Assembly (NCBI RefSeq): GCF_000424005.1
Contig: NZ_AUJB01000008.1
Span: 310,001-374,000, forward strand
Source of the DNA: Pseudobutyrivibrio ruminis CF1b
Lineage (GTDB): Bacteria > Bacillota > Clostridia > Lachnospirales > Lachnospiraceae
Direction: 5' to 3'
Length of the DNA: 64,000 nucleotides
Of this stretch, positions 1 through 9,129 are shown piece after piece. Under the pieces are notes generated by a model. The model was given only the letters and a program-made list of their open reading frames with translations, was not told the DNA's origin and searched no databases. Within the stretch, counting starts at the first letter, position 1. Each line of letters opens with the position of its first letter. A program made the translations under genes and the position numbers.

Positions 1-2430
1 GCATTGCCAAGTATTCAGTGGCAATGGTATGCAGATGATACGCCTATAGAAGGTGCCACCGAGCAGATTCTTGTATTAACAGAAAGAGAACTTGGAAAGA
101 CCATAAGGGTACAGGCTACACAGCCTCGCAATGCTGCAGGAGAAGGCCGACCAGGTACGGATATTTCTCTTATGTCTGATGCAACTCCTGCTGTAGTGGG
201 TAAAGTGGTTGGAACTATTACTACTGAAGAAGTGACAGCAGCCACTATATATGATTATGTAAACGAGACTATTAATGTGACAGCTGATTATGAGGTGGCT
301 TTGTCCGATTCAGTATTGGAAGGGCAGGCATCTTTAGTTATCACGGAAATACTAGATAGAGAAGTAAACAGGGTAGTTTATGTCAGAAGAAAGGCTACAG
401 AGACATCGCCTGCAAGTGAGTGGCTTCCTGTATTTCTTCCAGAACGACCAGCGGCACCAGTATTAAGTGTGGAAAATGCTGTGGTTACTGACTGGGATAA
501 TGGTGGATTGGTGGGAACAACCGCTGCCATGGAATACAGGCTTGCATCAGAAACAACTTATATCAGAGCAAACGATTCATACACCAAAGTAAAAGTTGGT
601 AAGTATGTGGTAAGATATGCAGCCAGCGACACCTCCTTTGCCGGAAAGACAGCAGAGTATACAGTACACAGGCAGTTTGTTGAGCTGACAGCCCAAAGCA
701 AACCTATTATTGTGAATATTACCGCATCCAGAACTCAGCCTGTTGTTGGTGATACCCTTGAGGTACAGGTAAATGCCGGCCCTGGACTTTCATATCAGTG
801 GTATGCAAACAGTACTGCCATCAGTGGTGCAACAGCCACAAGATTTACTTTGCCTTCAAGCACATATAATAAGAGGATTACTGTAAAGGTAACACAGGCT
901 GCAAATGTGGACGGAGAAGGACATCCAGCAAATGCCATAACAGTATCTTCGGATTATGTGGGCCCAGTAAAGAAGGCTCCGGGGGATTCCATTGGGGAAT
1001 CAGAAATACGAGGACACCTTAGCTACAATTATCCTATGGAGGTAGTAGCTGTTAGTTCAGGTTATGAGATTTCTACAGGCTCTGGTTCATCTGGTTCATC
1101 AAGCCTAAAGCTGACAAGTGTTCTGGATAGAAGCAGTGCTAAATATATTTACGGAAGGAAGAAAGCTTCTGACTGGCAGGAGGCAAGCTCATGGGTACGT
1201 GTTAGTATTCCAGAACGACCTGCAAGTCCTGGTAATCTTTCCACAGAAAGTGCATCAAGTGCTACTGCAGCTGATGGCAAGATAATTGGTACAAGCCCTT
1301 CAATGGAATATAAACTGAGTGGCTCTTCATCTTATACTCAGGCTTCACCTGGCGAAACTGTAGTTAAAGCAGGTACCTATTTAGTGCGAGTGGCTGCCAC
1401 AGGTTCAAATTTTGCCAGCAAATATGTGACAGTAAAAGTTGATTCAAAAAAGGAAGAAACTACAGTAAAAACTAAGACTACAGCAAAGAGAACCACTACA
1501 AAGAGTGCCAAGAAGGTCACCAGTGTTAAGAAAGATACAGAAGAGGAAGAGGTATCGGATTTAGATTTTGATCTTATTGATAAGGATGAATTATGGAAAA
1601 CTCTTCCACAGGATATCAAAACCACTTTAAAAGAAGTATTAGAGGAGTCAAAGGGAGAACTGGTAGATGCAAATGCAATTTTAGACCCTTCATTGGATAC
1701 AGGCATTCAGGTTGCTGTAAATGATGTCCCTATAGCCCTTGTAGTAGGAAAAGGTGTTATTATCATCGAACTGGAAAAAATAGATTCAGGGGTAATTTTA
1801 CCTGATGCTTATGGCGTGGCTAAAGGAATCCTTACAGAGGAGCAGATCGATTTAATCTCAAGAGGTGGAGTAGTTGAGTTAAAGATAGCTGCAGATTCTG
1901 TTATTGAAGATAGAATATCAGCAGAAGAGAAAACTGTTTTTGAAAATAGTTTTACTGAGTACAGTGGTGATTATCCTAATCTGACAAAAGCAGGATATAT
2001 GGAAATAAATATATCCTACAAATTCAGCGATCACGATTGGAAGGAAGTCACTGAGACACTGCAGCCAATAAAGTTTGTTTTCGCTTTACCTGATGACCTT
2101 AAAAATATATCAGATATCTTTTATATGATACGAGTACACAATGGTCAAAGCGCGCTTTTAAGCGATATGGATGAAGATGCTGAGACAGTTACCATCTGTT
2201 CAGAACAGTTTTCAACGTATCTTTTGGTTCGCACACCGTTTGTACCAGTAGCCAGTGAAGAATCACAGGCAGAGGTCACAGATGAAAAACAAGGAAATCC
2301 TATAAAGTTCTTTATAGCCAACCAATGGCCGATTCTTTTCTGGGCGTTAGTTGGACTTGACGTATTTTACATTGTTTTGAAAAAGGTTAGAAAAGTAAGA
2401 CGGCTGAAAAGATTAGAGGCTGCCAAATAA
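1..2430 (+). CDS. Cell-surface Ig-like repeat protein with C-terminal membrane anchor (5' partial)
   Basis: The reading frame is open from base 1, so the N-terminus lies outside the window; the TTG at 4 is probably not the real start. The protein has two tandem copies of a roughly 265-residue supermodule. Each starts with an Ig/Ig-like strand motif (QWYAD/QWYAN, then ITVKV-type strands and GEG) and later has an ERPA(A/S)P segment leading into a second beta domain ending in a Y(V/L)VR strand. A Lys/Thr-rich linker follows (about residues 480-515), then an acidic C-terminal domain (about 520-760), a single hydrophobic segment (about 773-795) and a basic tail, which suggests membrane anchoring with an extracellular stalk. 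There is no LPXTG motif. Adhesion or wall contact is inferred from architecture only. Confidence 0.75.
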   Translation, partial: ALPSIQWQWYADDTPIEGATEQILVLTERELGKTIRVQATQPRNAAGEGRPGTDISLMSDATPAVVGKVVGTITTEEVTAATIYDYVNETINVTADYEVALSDSVLEGQASLVITEILDREVNRVVYVRRKATETSPASEWLPVFLPERPAAPVLSVENAVVTDWDNGGLVGTTAAMEYRLASETTYIRANDSYTKVKVGKYVVRYAASDTSFAGKTAEYTVHRQFVELTAQSKPIIVNITASRTQPVVGDTLEVQVNAGPGLSYQWYANSTAISGATATRFTLPSSTYNKRITVKVTQAANVDGEGHPANAITVSSDYVGPVKKAPGDSIGESEIRGHLSYNYPMEVVAVSSGYEISTGSGSSGSSSLKLTSVLDRSSAKYIYGRKKASDWQEASSWVRVSIPERPASPGNLSTESASSATAADGKIIGTSPSMEYKLSGSSSYTQASPGETVVKAGTYLVRVAATGSNFASKYVTVKVDSKKEETTVKTKTTAKRTTTKSAKKVTSVKKDTEEEEVSDLDFDLIDKDELWKTLPQDIKTTLKEVLEESKGELVDANAILDPSLDTGIQVAVNDVPIALVVGKGVIIIELEKIDSGVILPDAYGVAKGILTEEQIDLISRGGVVELKIAADSVIEDRISAEEKTVFENSFTEYSGDYPNLTKAGYMEINISYKFSDHDWKEVTETLQPIKFVFALPDDLKNISDIFYMIRVHNGQSALLSDMDEDAETVTICSEQFSTYLLVRTPFVPVASEESQAEVTDEKQGNPIKFFIANQWPILFWALVGLDVFYIVLKKVRKVRRLKRLEAAK

Positions 2431-2436
2431 TGAAAT

Positions 2437-2467
2437 AACTCCCTTGCCAAAAGGCAGGGGAGTTTTT
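2437..2467 (+). terminator. Intrinsic terminator after the Ig-like surface protein
   Basis: AACTCCCTTGCC and GGCAGGGGAGTT form a near-perfect stem around an AAAA loop, followed by a run of T. It lies 6 bp after the stop codon, so the ABC operon downstream has its own promoter. Confidence 0.85.
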
Positions 2468-2566
2468 CTTTATGATTTTCACATAGCCGTCACATTCTAT
2501 TCAGCCAGCTATAAGATTACTCTTTTATATTTATCAAAGAATAAAAAGGTAAGGAGAGTAATAGCT

Positions 2567-3583
2567 ATGATAACCGTAGAGCATTTATCGAAAAGATATG
2601 GCGATGTTCTTGCAGTAGATGATTTGTCCTTTAAGATTGAGGACGGTCATATTTATGGTTTCCTGGGACCAAACGGTGCAGGAAAATCAACTACATTAAA
2701 TATCATTACAGGCTGTCTTGCTGCCACAAGTGGCGAAATAAAAATCGATGGTCACGATATATATGAGGAGGAAAAAGAGGCAAAGAAGCTTATCGGCTAT
2801 TTACCAGAGATACCACCACTTTATGTCGACCAGACTCCGAGAGAATACCTGAAGTTTGTGGCAGAGGCTAAAGGTGTCAAAAAAGCAGACATTGAAACAG
2901 AAATAGACAGGGTACTCGAAGAGACTCACATCACAGAGATGCAGAATCGTTTGATTAAACATCTTTCAAAGGGATACAGACAGAGAGTGGGAATCTCCCA
3001 GGCTCTGATTGGCAATCCATCTGTAATTATTCTAGACGAGCCAACTGTTGGCTTGGATCCAATGCAGATAATTGAAATCCGAAGTTTAATTGCAGAGCTG
3101 GGAAAAAAGCATACTGTAATTTTAAGCTCACACATACTTTCTGAAATTCAGGCTATATGTGAAAAGGTGCTCATTATTTATAAGGGCAGGTTGGTTGCTT
3201 TTGATGATATAGAAAGTCTTGGAAAAACTATGGCTTCTGGAAATGAGATAGATATTATATCTTCAGGAAATCCAGACCAGACTATTGAAGTGCTTGAAAA
3301 GCTTTCAAGTGTAGAAAGCTATAACCAAAATCAGTCTGCTGATGGTTTTAGCAGTTTTAGACTTACTGTTAAATCAGGAGATGTTTATGAAACATGTAAG
3401 GTTATATTCATGACCTTTGCAGCTAATAATATACCTCTTGTAAAACTCAATCCTATTCAGACTACACTTGAGGATATCTTCATTGAATTAACTTCATCTG
3501 AAAAAGAAGAAGGTATTAATGAGGAGATTGAATCTATAGAAGAGGCAGATGAAAACATCATGCCAGAACAGGAGGCAAGATAA
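2567..3583 (+). CDS. ABC transporter ATP-binding protein (GldA/CcmA type)
   Basis: ATPase of an ABC-2 type system. Walker A (GPNGAGKST), signature (LSKGYRQR), Walker B (VIILDEP) and a switch histidine (LSSH) are present in order, followed by a C-terminal extension of about 120 residues with an acidic tail. The open frame continues upstream to 2444, but the ATG at 2567 has an AAGGAGAG ribosome binding site and begins with MITVEHLSKRYG, the usual family start. The stop abuts the permease ATG. With the next three genes it forms a set like Bacteroidetes GldA/GldF/GldG, a set that is also widespread in non-gliding Firmicutes; substrate unknown. Confidence 0.9.
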   Translation: MITVEHLSKRYGDVLAVDDLSFKIEDGHIYGFLGPNGAGKSTTLNIITGCLAATSGEIKIDGHDIYEEEKEAKKLIGYLPEIPPLYVDQTPREYLKFVAEAKGVKKADIETEIDRVLEETHITEMQNRLIKHLSKGYRQRVGISQALIGNPSVIILDEPTVGLDPMQIIEIRSLIAELGKKHTVILSSHILSEIQAICEKVLIIYKGRLVAFDDIESLGKTMASGNEIDIISSGNPDQTIEVLEKLSSVESYNQNQSADGFSSFRLTVKSGDVYETCKVIFMTFAANNIPLVKLNPIQTTLEDIFIELTSSEKEEGINEEIESIEEADENIMPEQEAR

Positions 3584-4291
3584 ATGGTTGCGGTACTTAA
3601 ACACGAACTAGCACTTTATTACCATAGTCTTTCGGGCTATGTATTCGGAGCATTTCTGCTGGCATTTACAGGAATAGGAGCTTTGATTTACAACATAAAT
3701 GCATCAGTAGCGAATTTCGAATATGTCCTTAGCTTTATACAGGTTGTATTTATAATTATTGTGCCTATTCTTACCATGAGAATAATCGCCGATGAGAAAA
3801 GACAGAGAACAGATCAGCTGCTCTATTCACTTCCAATCAGCACCAGTGATATTGTTGTAGGAAAGTTTATGGCGCTGCTTATAGTTTTTTTGATTCCAAT
3901 GGTACTGATTTGTGTATACCCATTGATCTTTTCAGTTTATGGCGATGTATATTTACCAACAAGCTATGGTTCTATTTTTGCTTTTGTCTTTTTAGGATTA
4001 GCGCTAATAAGTATTGGAATGTTTATCTCTTCACTGACGGAGTCCCAGGGGATGGCTGCAGGTATATGTGTAGTCGTAATGCTTTTGAACTATTTCTGCG
4101 TTCAGATTGGTAATACGATTCCAAATGAAACTGTGCAGAAGATATTCAGACAGATTTCGTTATTTGAAAGATTTACCTTGTTTTACAATGGTGTTTTTGA
4201 TTTGACAGCGATTGTTTATTACATAAGTGTTATCGCCTTTTTCTTATTCTTATGTGTGCAGTCACTTGAGAAGAGGAGGTATAAGGGATAA
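3584..4291 (+). CDS. ABC-2 type permease (GldF-like)
   Basis: 235-aa integral membrane protein with about six hydrophobic segments. The cytoplasmic stretch MRIIADEKRQRTDQLLYSLP matches the elbow region typical of ABC-2 permeases (ADE+R+.GT...LL.s.P). It starts immediately after the ATPase stop codon and overlaps the next gene by one base (TAATG), so translation is coupled. It is the probable membrane partner of the ATPase at 2567 and of the extracytoplasmic GldG-like protein; the transported substrate cannot be told from sequence. Confidence 0.85.
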   Translation: MVAVLKHELALYYHSLSGYVFGAFLLAFTGIGALIYNINASVANFEYVLSFIQVVFIIIVPILTMRIIADEKRQRTDQLLYSLPISTSDIVVGKFMALLIVFLIPMVLICVYPLIFSVYGDVYLPTSYGSIFAFVFLGLALISIGMFISSLTESQGMAAGICVVVMLLNYFCVQIGNTIPNETVQKIFRQISLFERFTLFYNGVFDLTAIVYYISVIAFFLFLCVQSLEKRRYKG

Positions 4292-5763
4292 TGAAAATTC
4301 AAAAACCAAATATTAAGTTTAAAAGGTTTATATATAAACAAAGAGATTATTTAAATACAAGGGCAGCCAGAATAGGTGGATACAGTTTTGTTATGTCGAT
4401 CGTTGTTCTTGCTATCGTAATTGCGGTAAACATTTTTGTATCATCACTGCCTACAAAGTATACACAGTTTGATATTTCAGCAGTGAAGCTTTATTCACTT
4501 ACATCATCCAGCAAAGCAGTTGTCAGCAATATAGAAGATGATGTGACTATCTATTGGATCTGTCAGTCAGGCCAGGAGAATGCTGTTATAGAGAAATTAC
4601 TGGATGTATATGATTCACTTTCAGATAAGCTGACTGTAGTAAAGAAGGATCCAGATACATATCCTACCTTTGCGAAGGAATACACTGACGAGAAAGTGAC
4701 TAACAACTCCCTGATTGTAGTGTCAGGTGACAAGAGCAGGTACATCAGTTTTGAATCAATGTATAAGACAGATGCCAGCTCATATTACACTACTGGCTCA
4801 GCTTCCCAGTCTTTTGACGGAGAAAGCCTTATTACAACAGCCATAGATTATGTGGTATCTGATGTGTTGCCACAGGCATATGTTCTCACAGGTCATGGTG
4901 AGGCAGATATGAGCAACACTATGAAGACAGTATTGGAAAAAGCAAATGTTGAGACAAAGGAGTTTTCTTTGCTGAATGAGGATAGTGTTCCTGAGGATGC
5001 AGCTATAATTCTCGTAAATTCTCCAGCGAAGGATTTATCGGATAAAGAATTATCCATTTTGGAATCCTACATGGATAATGGTGGACATATTATTGTGCTT
5101 TCCGGTACAGAAAATGAGAATGATCTTACCAACTTCAAAGGGCTCCTCACTTATGTAGGCGTGGCAATGACAGATGGAATAGTTATTGATACAAACAGGG
5201 ATAACTATGCTTTTGAATACCCATATTTTCTTCTTCCTACATTAGGAGAATCTGATATTACAAATGCTCTTGTGGAGGATAACAGCAAGGTTATTATGCC
5301 TATTGCAGCAGGACTTACAATTGAGAATACCGCAGGGGCCTATGATGTGAAATCACTCTTAAGCAGTTCATCAGATTCATATTCTAAGGCAGCAGGTTAT
5401 TCATTAAGCACATATGAGAAGGAAGATGGAGATATAAATGGACCATTCTCACTTGCAATATCTGCAGAGAATTCAAGTGAAGGTTCACTCGTATGGATTG
5501 CATCAGATTATTTACTTGATGACCAGTACAATTCATACTCATCAGGAGCCAACTCAGACTTCTTTATGAATGCCCTGTCATGGAAAATGGCAGATAACGA
5601 ATCTCTTTCAATTAGATCAAAGTCACTTGACTATAACTATCTTACAATAAGTGCATCTGCAGCCACTATGATTAAGATAATCATGATTGGTGTGATTCCG
5701 CTTATTTACCTCTTATATGGTATTGACGAGGTATTTCGAAGAAGAAGATATAGTCTTGAGTAG
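4291..5763 (+). CDS. GldG-like ABC transporter auxiliary protein
   Basis: 490 aa. A TM helix near residues 30-52 is followed by a large extracytoplasmic domain and a C-terminal TM helix before a basic RRRR tail. The pattern KYTQFDISAVKLYSLTSSSKAVV is the hallmark start of GldG/ABC-type uncharacterized domains (n..D.t....ysLs..t...l), and VLTGHGE is the second family signature. It sits between the GldF-like permease (1-bp overlap) and a DUF4340 protein (9-bp gap), the standard neighbourhood. Its role in the transporter is inferred; the family has not been tied to a substrate in Firmicutes. Confidence 0.85.
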   Translation: MKIQKPNIKFKRFIYKQRDYLNTRAARIGGYSFVMSIVVLAIVIAVNIFVSSLPTKYTQFDISAVKLYSLTSSSKAVVSNIEDDVTIYWICQSGQENAVIEKLLDVYDSLSDKLTVVKKDPDTYPTFAKEYTDEKVTNNSLIVVSGDKSRYISFESMYKTDASSYYTTGSASQSFDGESLITTAIDYVVSDVLPQAYVLTGHGEADMSNTMKTVLEKANVETKEFSLLNEDSVPEDAAIILVNSPAKDLSDKELSILESYMDNGGHIIVLSGTENENDLTNFKGLLTYVGVAMTDGIVIDTNRDNYAFEYPYFLLPTLGESDITNALVEDNSKVIMPIAAGLTIENTAGAYDVKSLLSSSSDSYSKAAGYSLSTYEKEDGDINGPFSLAISAENSSEGSLVWIASDYLLDDQYNSYSSGANSDFFMNALSWKMADNESLSIRSKSLDYNYLTISASAATMIKIIMIGVIPLIYLLYGIDEVFRRRRYSLE

Positions 5764-5772
5764 GAGGACGTA

Positions 5773-7155
5773 ATGAAACGAAGGAAGAAACTGATAGTTC
5801 TTAGCTGTATTTTGGCTTTAGCTATCGTTGGAATAATTACTGAGAAGGCAGTAGCACAGCATGTAGATAAAATAAATACAATTGATGAGTCAGTATTTAG
5901 TATTTCAGAGGATGAGGTTACTCAGGTTGCAGTTACAAAAGGGGGCAATACTGCTGTAATCGAAAAGGTGGATGACAGCTGGAAAAATACAGCTGATACA
6001 GATTTTCCTGTAAATCAGGATTACGTTGCCAAGATATTTGATGCATTTAAATCTGTAAATGCCAGCTTTATCATTGATGATGTAGAAGATTACAGTCAGT
6101 ATGGTATCTCAAATCCTGAGGGTAAAATTACATTTACAACTACAGAGGGGACAAAGGAAATAGCATTTGGTTCATTTTCGACAATCGATGAAAAGAGATA
6201 TATCTGTGTAGATGGTGGTAGTGTTTATTTAATAGATACAGATTTACTTGAGAAGCTTTCTGGAGATGTGGAAGACTATCTGGACAGAGATAAGGTTGAA
6301 GAATACTCTCAGCTTACAGCAATGAGAGTTACCGGCGCCAGCAAAGTCAATGTTGTTTATGATCCAGATGGAAAATATACCTATACTGATACATATGATT
6401 ATTACAATGTAAGTGACAATGAGCATCAGCCTCTAGCTGATAGTAAGGTCCAGGGATATTTGAGTACATTATCACACCTGGACTTAAGCAAGTATGAAAC
6501 ATATAAGGCCACCGAAGATGATATGGCAAAGTATGGTCTTGATAATCCTACTCTTACTGTTACCCTTACTGGAGAAATAGCTGCAGATGATGACAGTGAA
6601 GACGCTGTTAAGTCTGTAAATCAGACTTTGTACTTCAGCCATAAGGATGGTAAGGATAAAGCATATCTTTGTTTCGACGGTTCTACTATCGTATATACCA
6701 TAACAGCCGAGGAATATGAGGACATCCTCAAGGTAAATTATGAAGACCTGAGACCAGATGAGGTCGTTTCCATTGACTGGACAAAGGTTGCTCAGATTTC
6801 TGCCAAGATTGACGGAGAGACAAACATAGTGGAGGTTGAACATAGTGGTGATGGAAATAAATATTACATCGGAGAGGATAAAGTAGATTTTATTTCTGTT
6901 ACAAGCAAGATTGATGGCCTGACTCTCACAGAGGCAGGAGAAGATTATAACAAGGGAACAGAGGAATTGGCATTTGCCATAACTTTAGACGATGATGATG
7001 CCACAGTGGTAAATGTTGTTATGTACCAGTATGATGGTGATTCATGTGTTGTTGCAGCAGACGGTAAGATTGTTGGCCTTTGTGACAGATCTTCGATGTC
7101 TAACCTTAGAGAGGAAATTACAAGTGCCATATTAAATAAGGGCAAGGACAAGTAG
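5773..7155 (+). CDS. DUF4340 domain-containing exported protein
   Basis: 460 aa. A single N-terminal TM or uncleaved signal segment (LIVLSCILALAIVGIITEKAVA) is followed by repeats of the DUF4340 pattern (a strand, then W, then N..yv.ki...f, then YG...P...). DUF4340 proteins usually close GldA/F/G-type ABC operons, as here. It is the last gene of the 2567-7155 operon. The region downstream has no strong terminator; the GC-rich inverted repeat there is explained by a flagellin remnant on the other strand. Confidence 0.8.
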   Translation: MKRRKKLIVLSCILALAIVGIITEKAVAQHVDKINTIDESVFSISEDEVTQVAVTKGGNTAVIEKVDDSWKNTADTDFPVNQDYVAKIFDAFKSVNASFIIDDVEDYSQYGISNPEGKITFTTTEGTKEIAFGSFSTIDEKRYICVDGGSVYLIDTDLLEKLSGDVEDYLDRDKVEEYSQLTAMRVTGASKVNVVYDPDGKYTYTDTYDYYNVSDNEHQPLADSKVQGYLSTLSHLDLSKYETYKATEDDMAKYGLDNPTLTVTLTGEIAADDDSEDAVKSVNQTLYFSHKDGKDKAYLCFDGSTIVYTITAEEYEDILKVNYEDLRPDEVVSIDWTKVAQISAKIDGETNIVEVEHSGDGNKYYIGEDKVDFISVTSKIDGLTLTEAGEDYNKGTEELAFAITLDDDDATVVNVVMYQYDGDSCVVAADGKIVGLCDRSSMSNLREEITSAILNKGKDK

Positions 7156-7169
7156 TCCTTACCCTGAGA

Positions 7170-7259
7170 TTAACTTAAAAGTGACACAACACCTTCAGTA
7201 CTACTATTAGCCTGGGCCAGGACAGCTTCTCCTGCCTGGGCTAAAATTTTAATACTTAA
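7170..7259 (-). pseudogene. Flagellin C-terminal remnant
   Basis: On the minus strand an open fragment reads LSIKILAQAGEAVLAQANSS, then TEGVVSLLS, then a stop (TTA at 7170-7172). This is the universally conserved C-terminal helix of flagellin (IL.QAG..(M/V)LAQAN....GV(L/V)SLL). It is closed upstream by an in-frame stop (CTA at 7260-7262) and has no start codon or ribosome binding site. No flagellin-like sequence was found further upstream in other frames, so only the last ~29 codons survive. The fragment explains the GCCTGGGC...GCCTGGGC inverted repeat, which otherwise mimics a terminator. Confidence 0.75.
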
Positions 7260-7351
7260 CTATTTATTATTTCGGTAACAATAGGTATATTATTAGAGGA
7301 AAAAATTGTATTTTATATTTAAAAATTTATTGCTTTAAAGCACTAAAAGAT

Positions 7352-7497
7352 GTACAATCTTTTCTAGGTTTTGATGAAGCATAGGATGGCTTCATCAAAA
7401 TCTAGCTTAAAGCTAGATAAACTTTTTGAAAGATTTCAAAAAGTTTACATGTACAGAAATAAATAATCTTGATGATTATTTATTTCTTAGATTGTGC
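7352..7497 (+). ncRNA. Structured leader RNA (predicted four-way junction) upstream of gdhA
   Basis: Three long hairpins occur in series. Hairpin 1: 7364-7380 with 7389-7405, 17 bp with one G-U pair. Hairpin 2: 7418-7430 with 7435-7447, 13 bp. Hairpin 3: 7456-7468 with 7474-7486, a perfect 13 bp. They are enclosed by a 9-bp stem joining GTACAATCT (7352-7360) to AGATTGTGC (7489-7497). CTAGC at 7402-7406 can instead pair with GCTAG at 7412-7416, which competes with hairpin 1. A GC-rich bulged hairpin (7494-7517) follows, then the gdhA ribosome binding site. It matches no riboswitch class I recognise; a cis-regulator, a processed sRNA or a MITE-like insertion are all possible. Confidence 0.6.
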
Positions 7498-7547
7498 CGG
7501 TAGAGGTCTCCGGTGCACCTGAACTTATTTTTGGAAGGAGAGAATAA

Positions 7548-8912
<1,365 letters not shown>

Positions 8913-8932
8913 TCACATATTCTTGATATTAT

Positions 8933-8967
8933 ATCTCCAGAACTATAATGTTCTGGAGATTTTTTTT
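8933..8967 (+). terminator. Intrinsic terminator of gdhA
   Basis: ATCTCCAGAAC / GTTCTGGAGAT is an 11-bp perfect stem with a 6-nt loop, followed by a run of T. Confidence 0.95.
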
Positions 8968-8975
8968 GTCTAAAA

Positions 8976-9024
8976 ATGGCAAAATATACTTCATTTGGCA
9001 AGAAGTTCCCATATTTGGCAAGAA
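8976..9024 (+). promoter_or_regulatory. Helically phased direct repeats upstream of the SRR adhesin
   Basis: ATTTGGCAAGAA occurs exactly at 8993-9004 and again at 9013-9024, 20 bp apart (two helical turns). A weaker ATGGCAAAA lies about 19-20 bp further upstream. Direct repeats at this spacing are typical of activators that bind one face of the DNA, such as LytTR-type regulators, but the sequence does not identify the regulator. A possible -10 (TACAAT, 9064-9069) lies downstream. Confidence 0.5.
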
Positions 9025-9129
9025 AAGCGTTATAAAAGGGCTTTTCAAATGAAAAAATCATGCTACAATAACATTGCTAATTTTGGGTTATAAAAGATAA
9101 GTGTTTCTTAAAATATTGAGGTAAAAGTA

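Noticed and set aside
7208-7242. GC-rich inverted repeat after the DUF4340 gene, looking like a terminator
   Set aside because: The stem is imperfect with mismatches and lacks a T-run; the repeat is explained by the duplicated QA codons of the flagellin C-terminal tail on the other strand.
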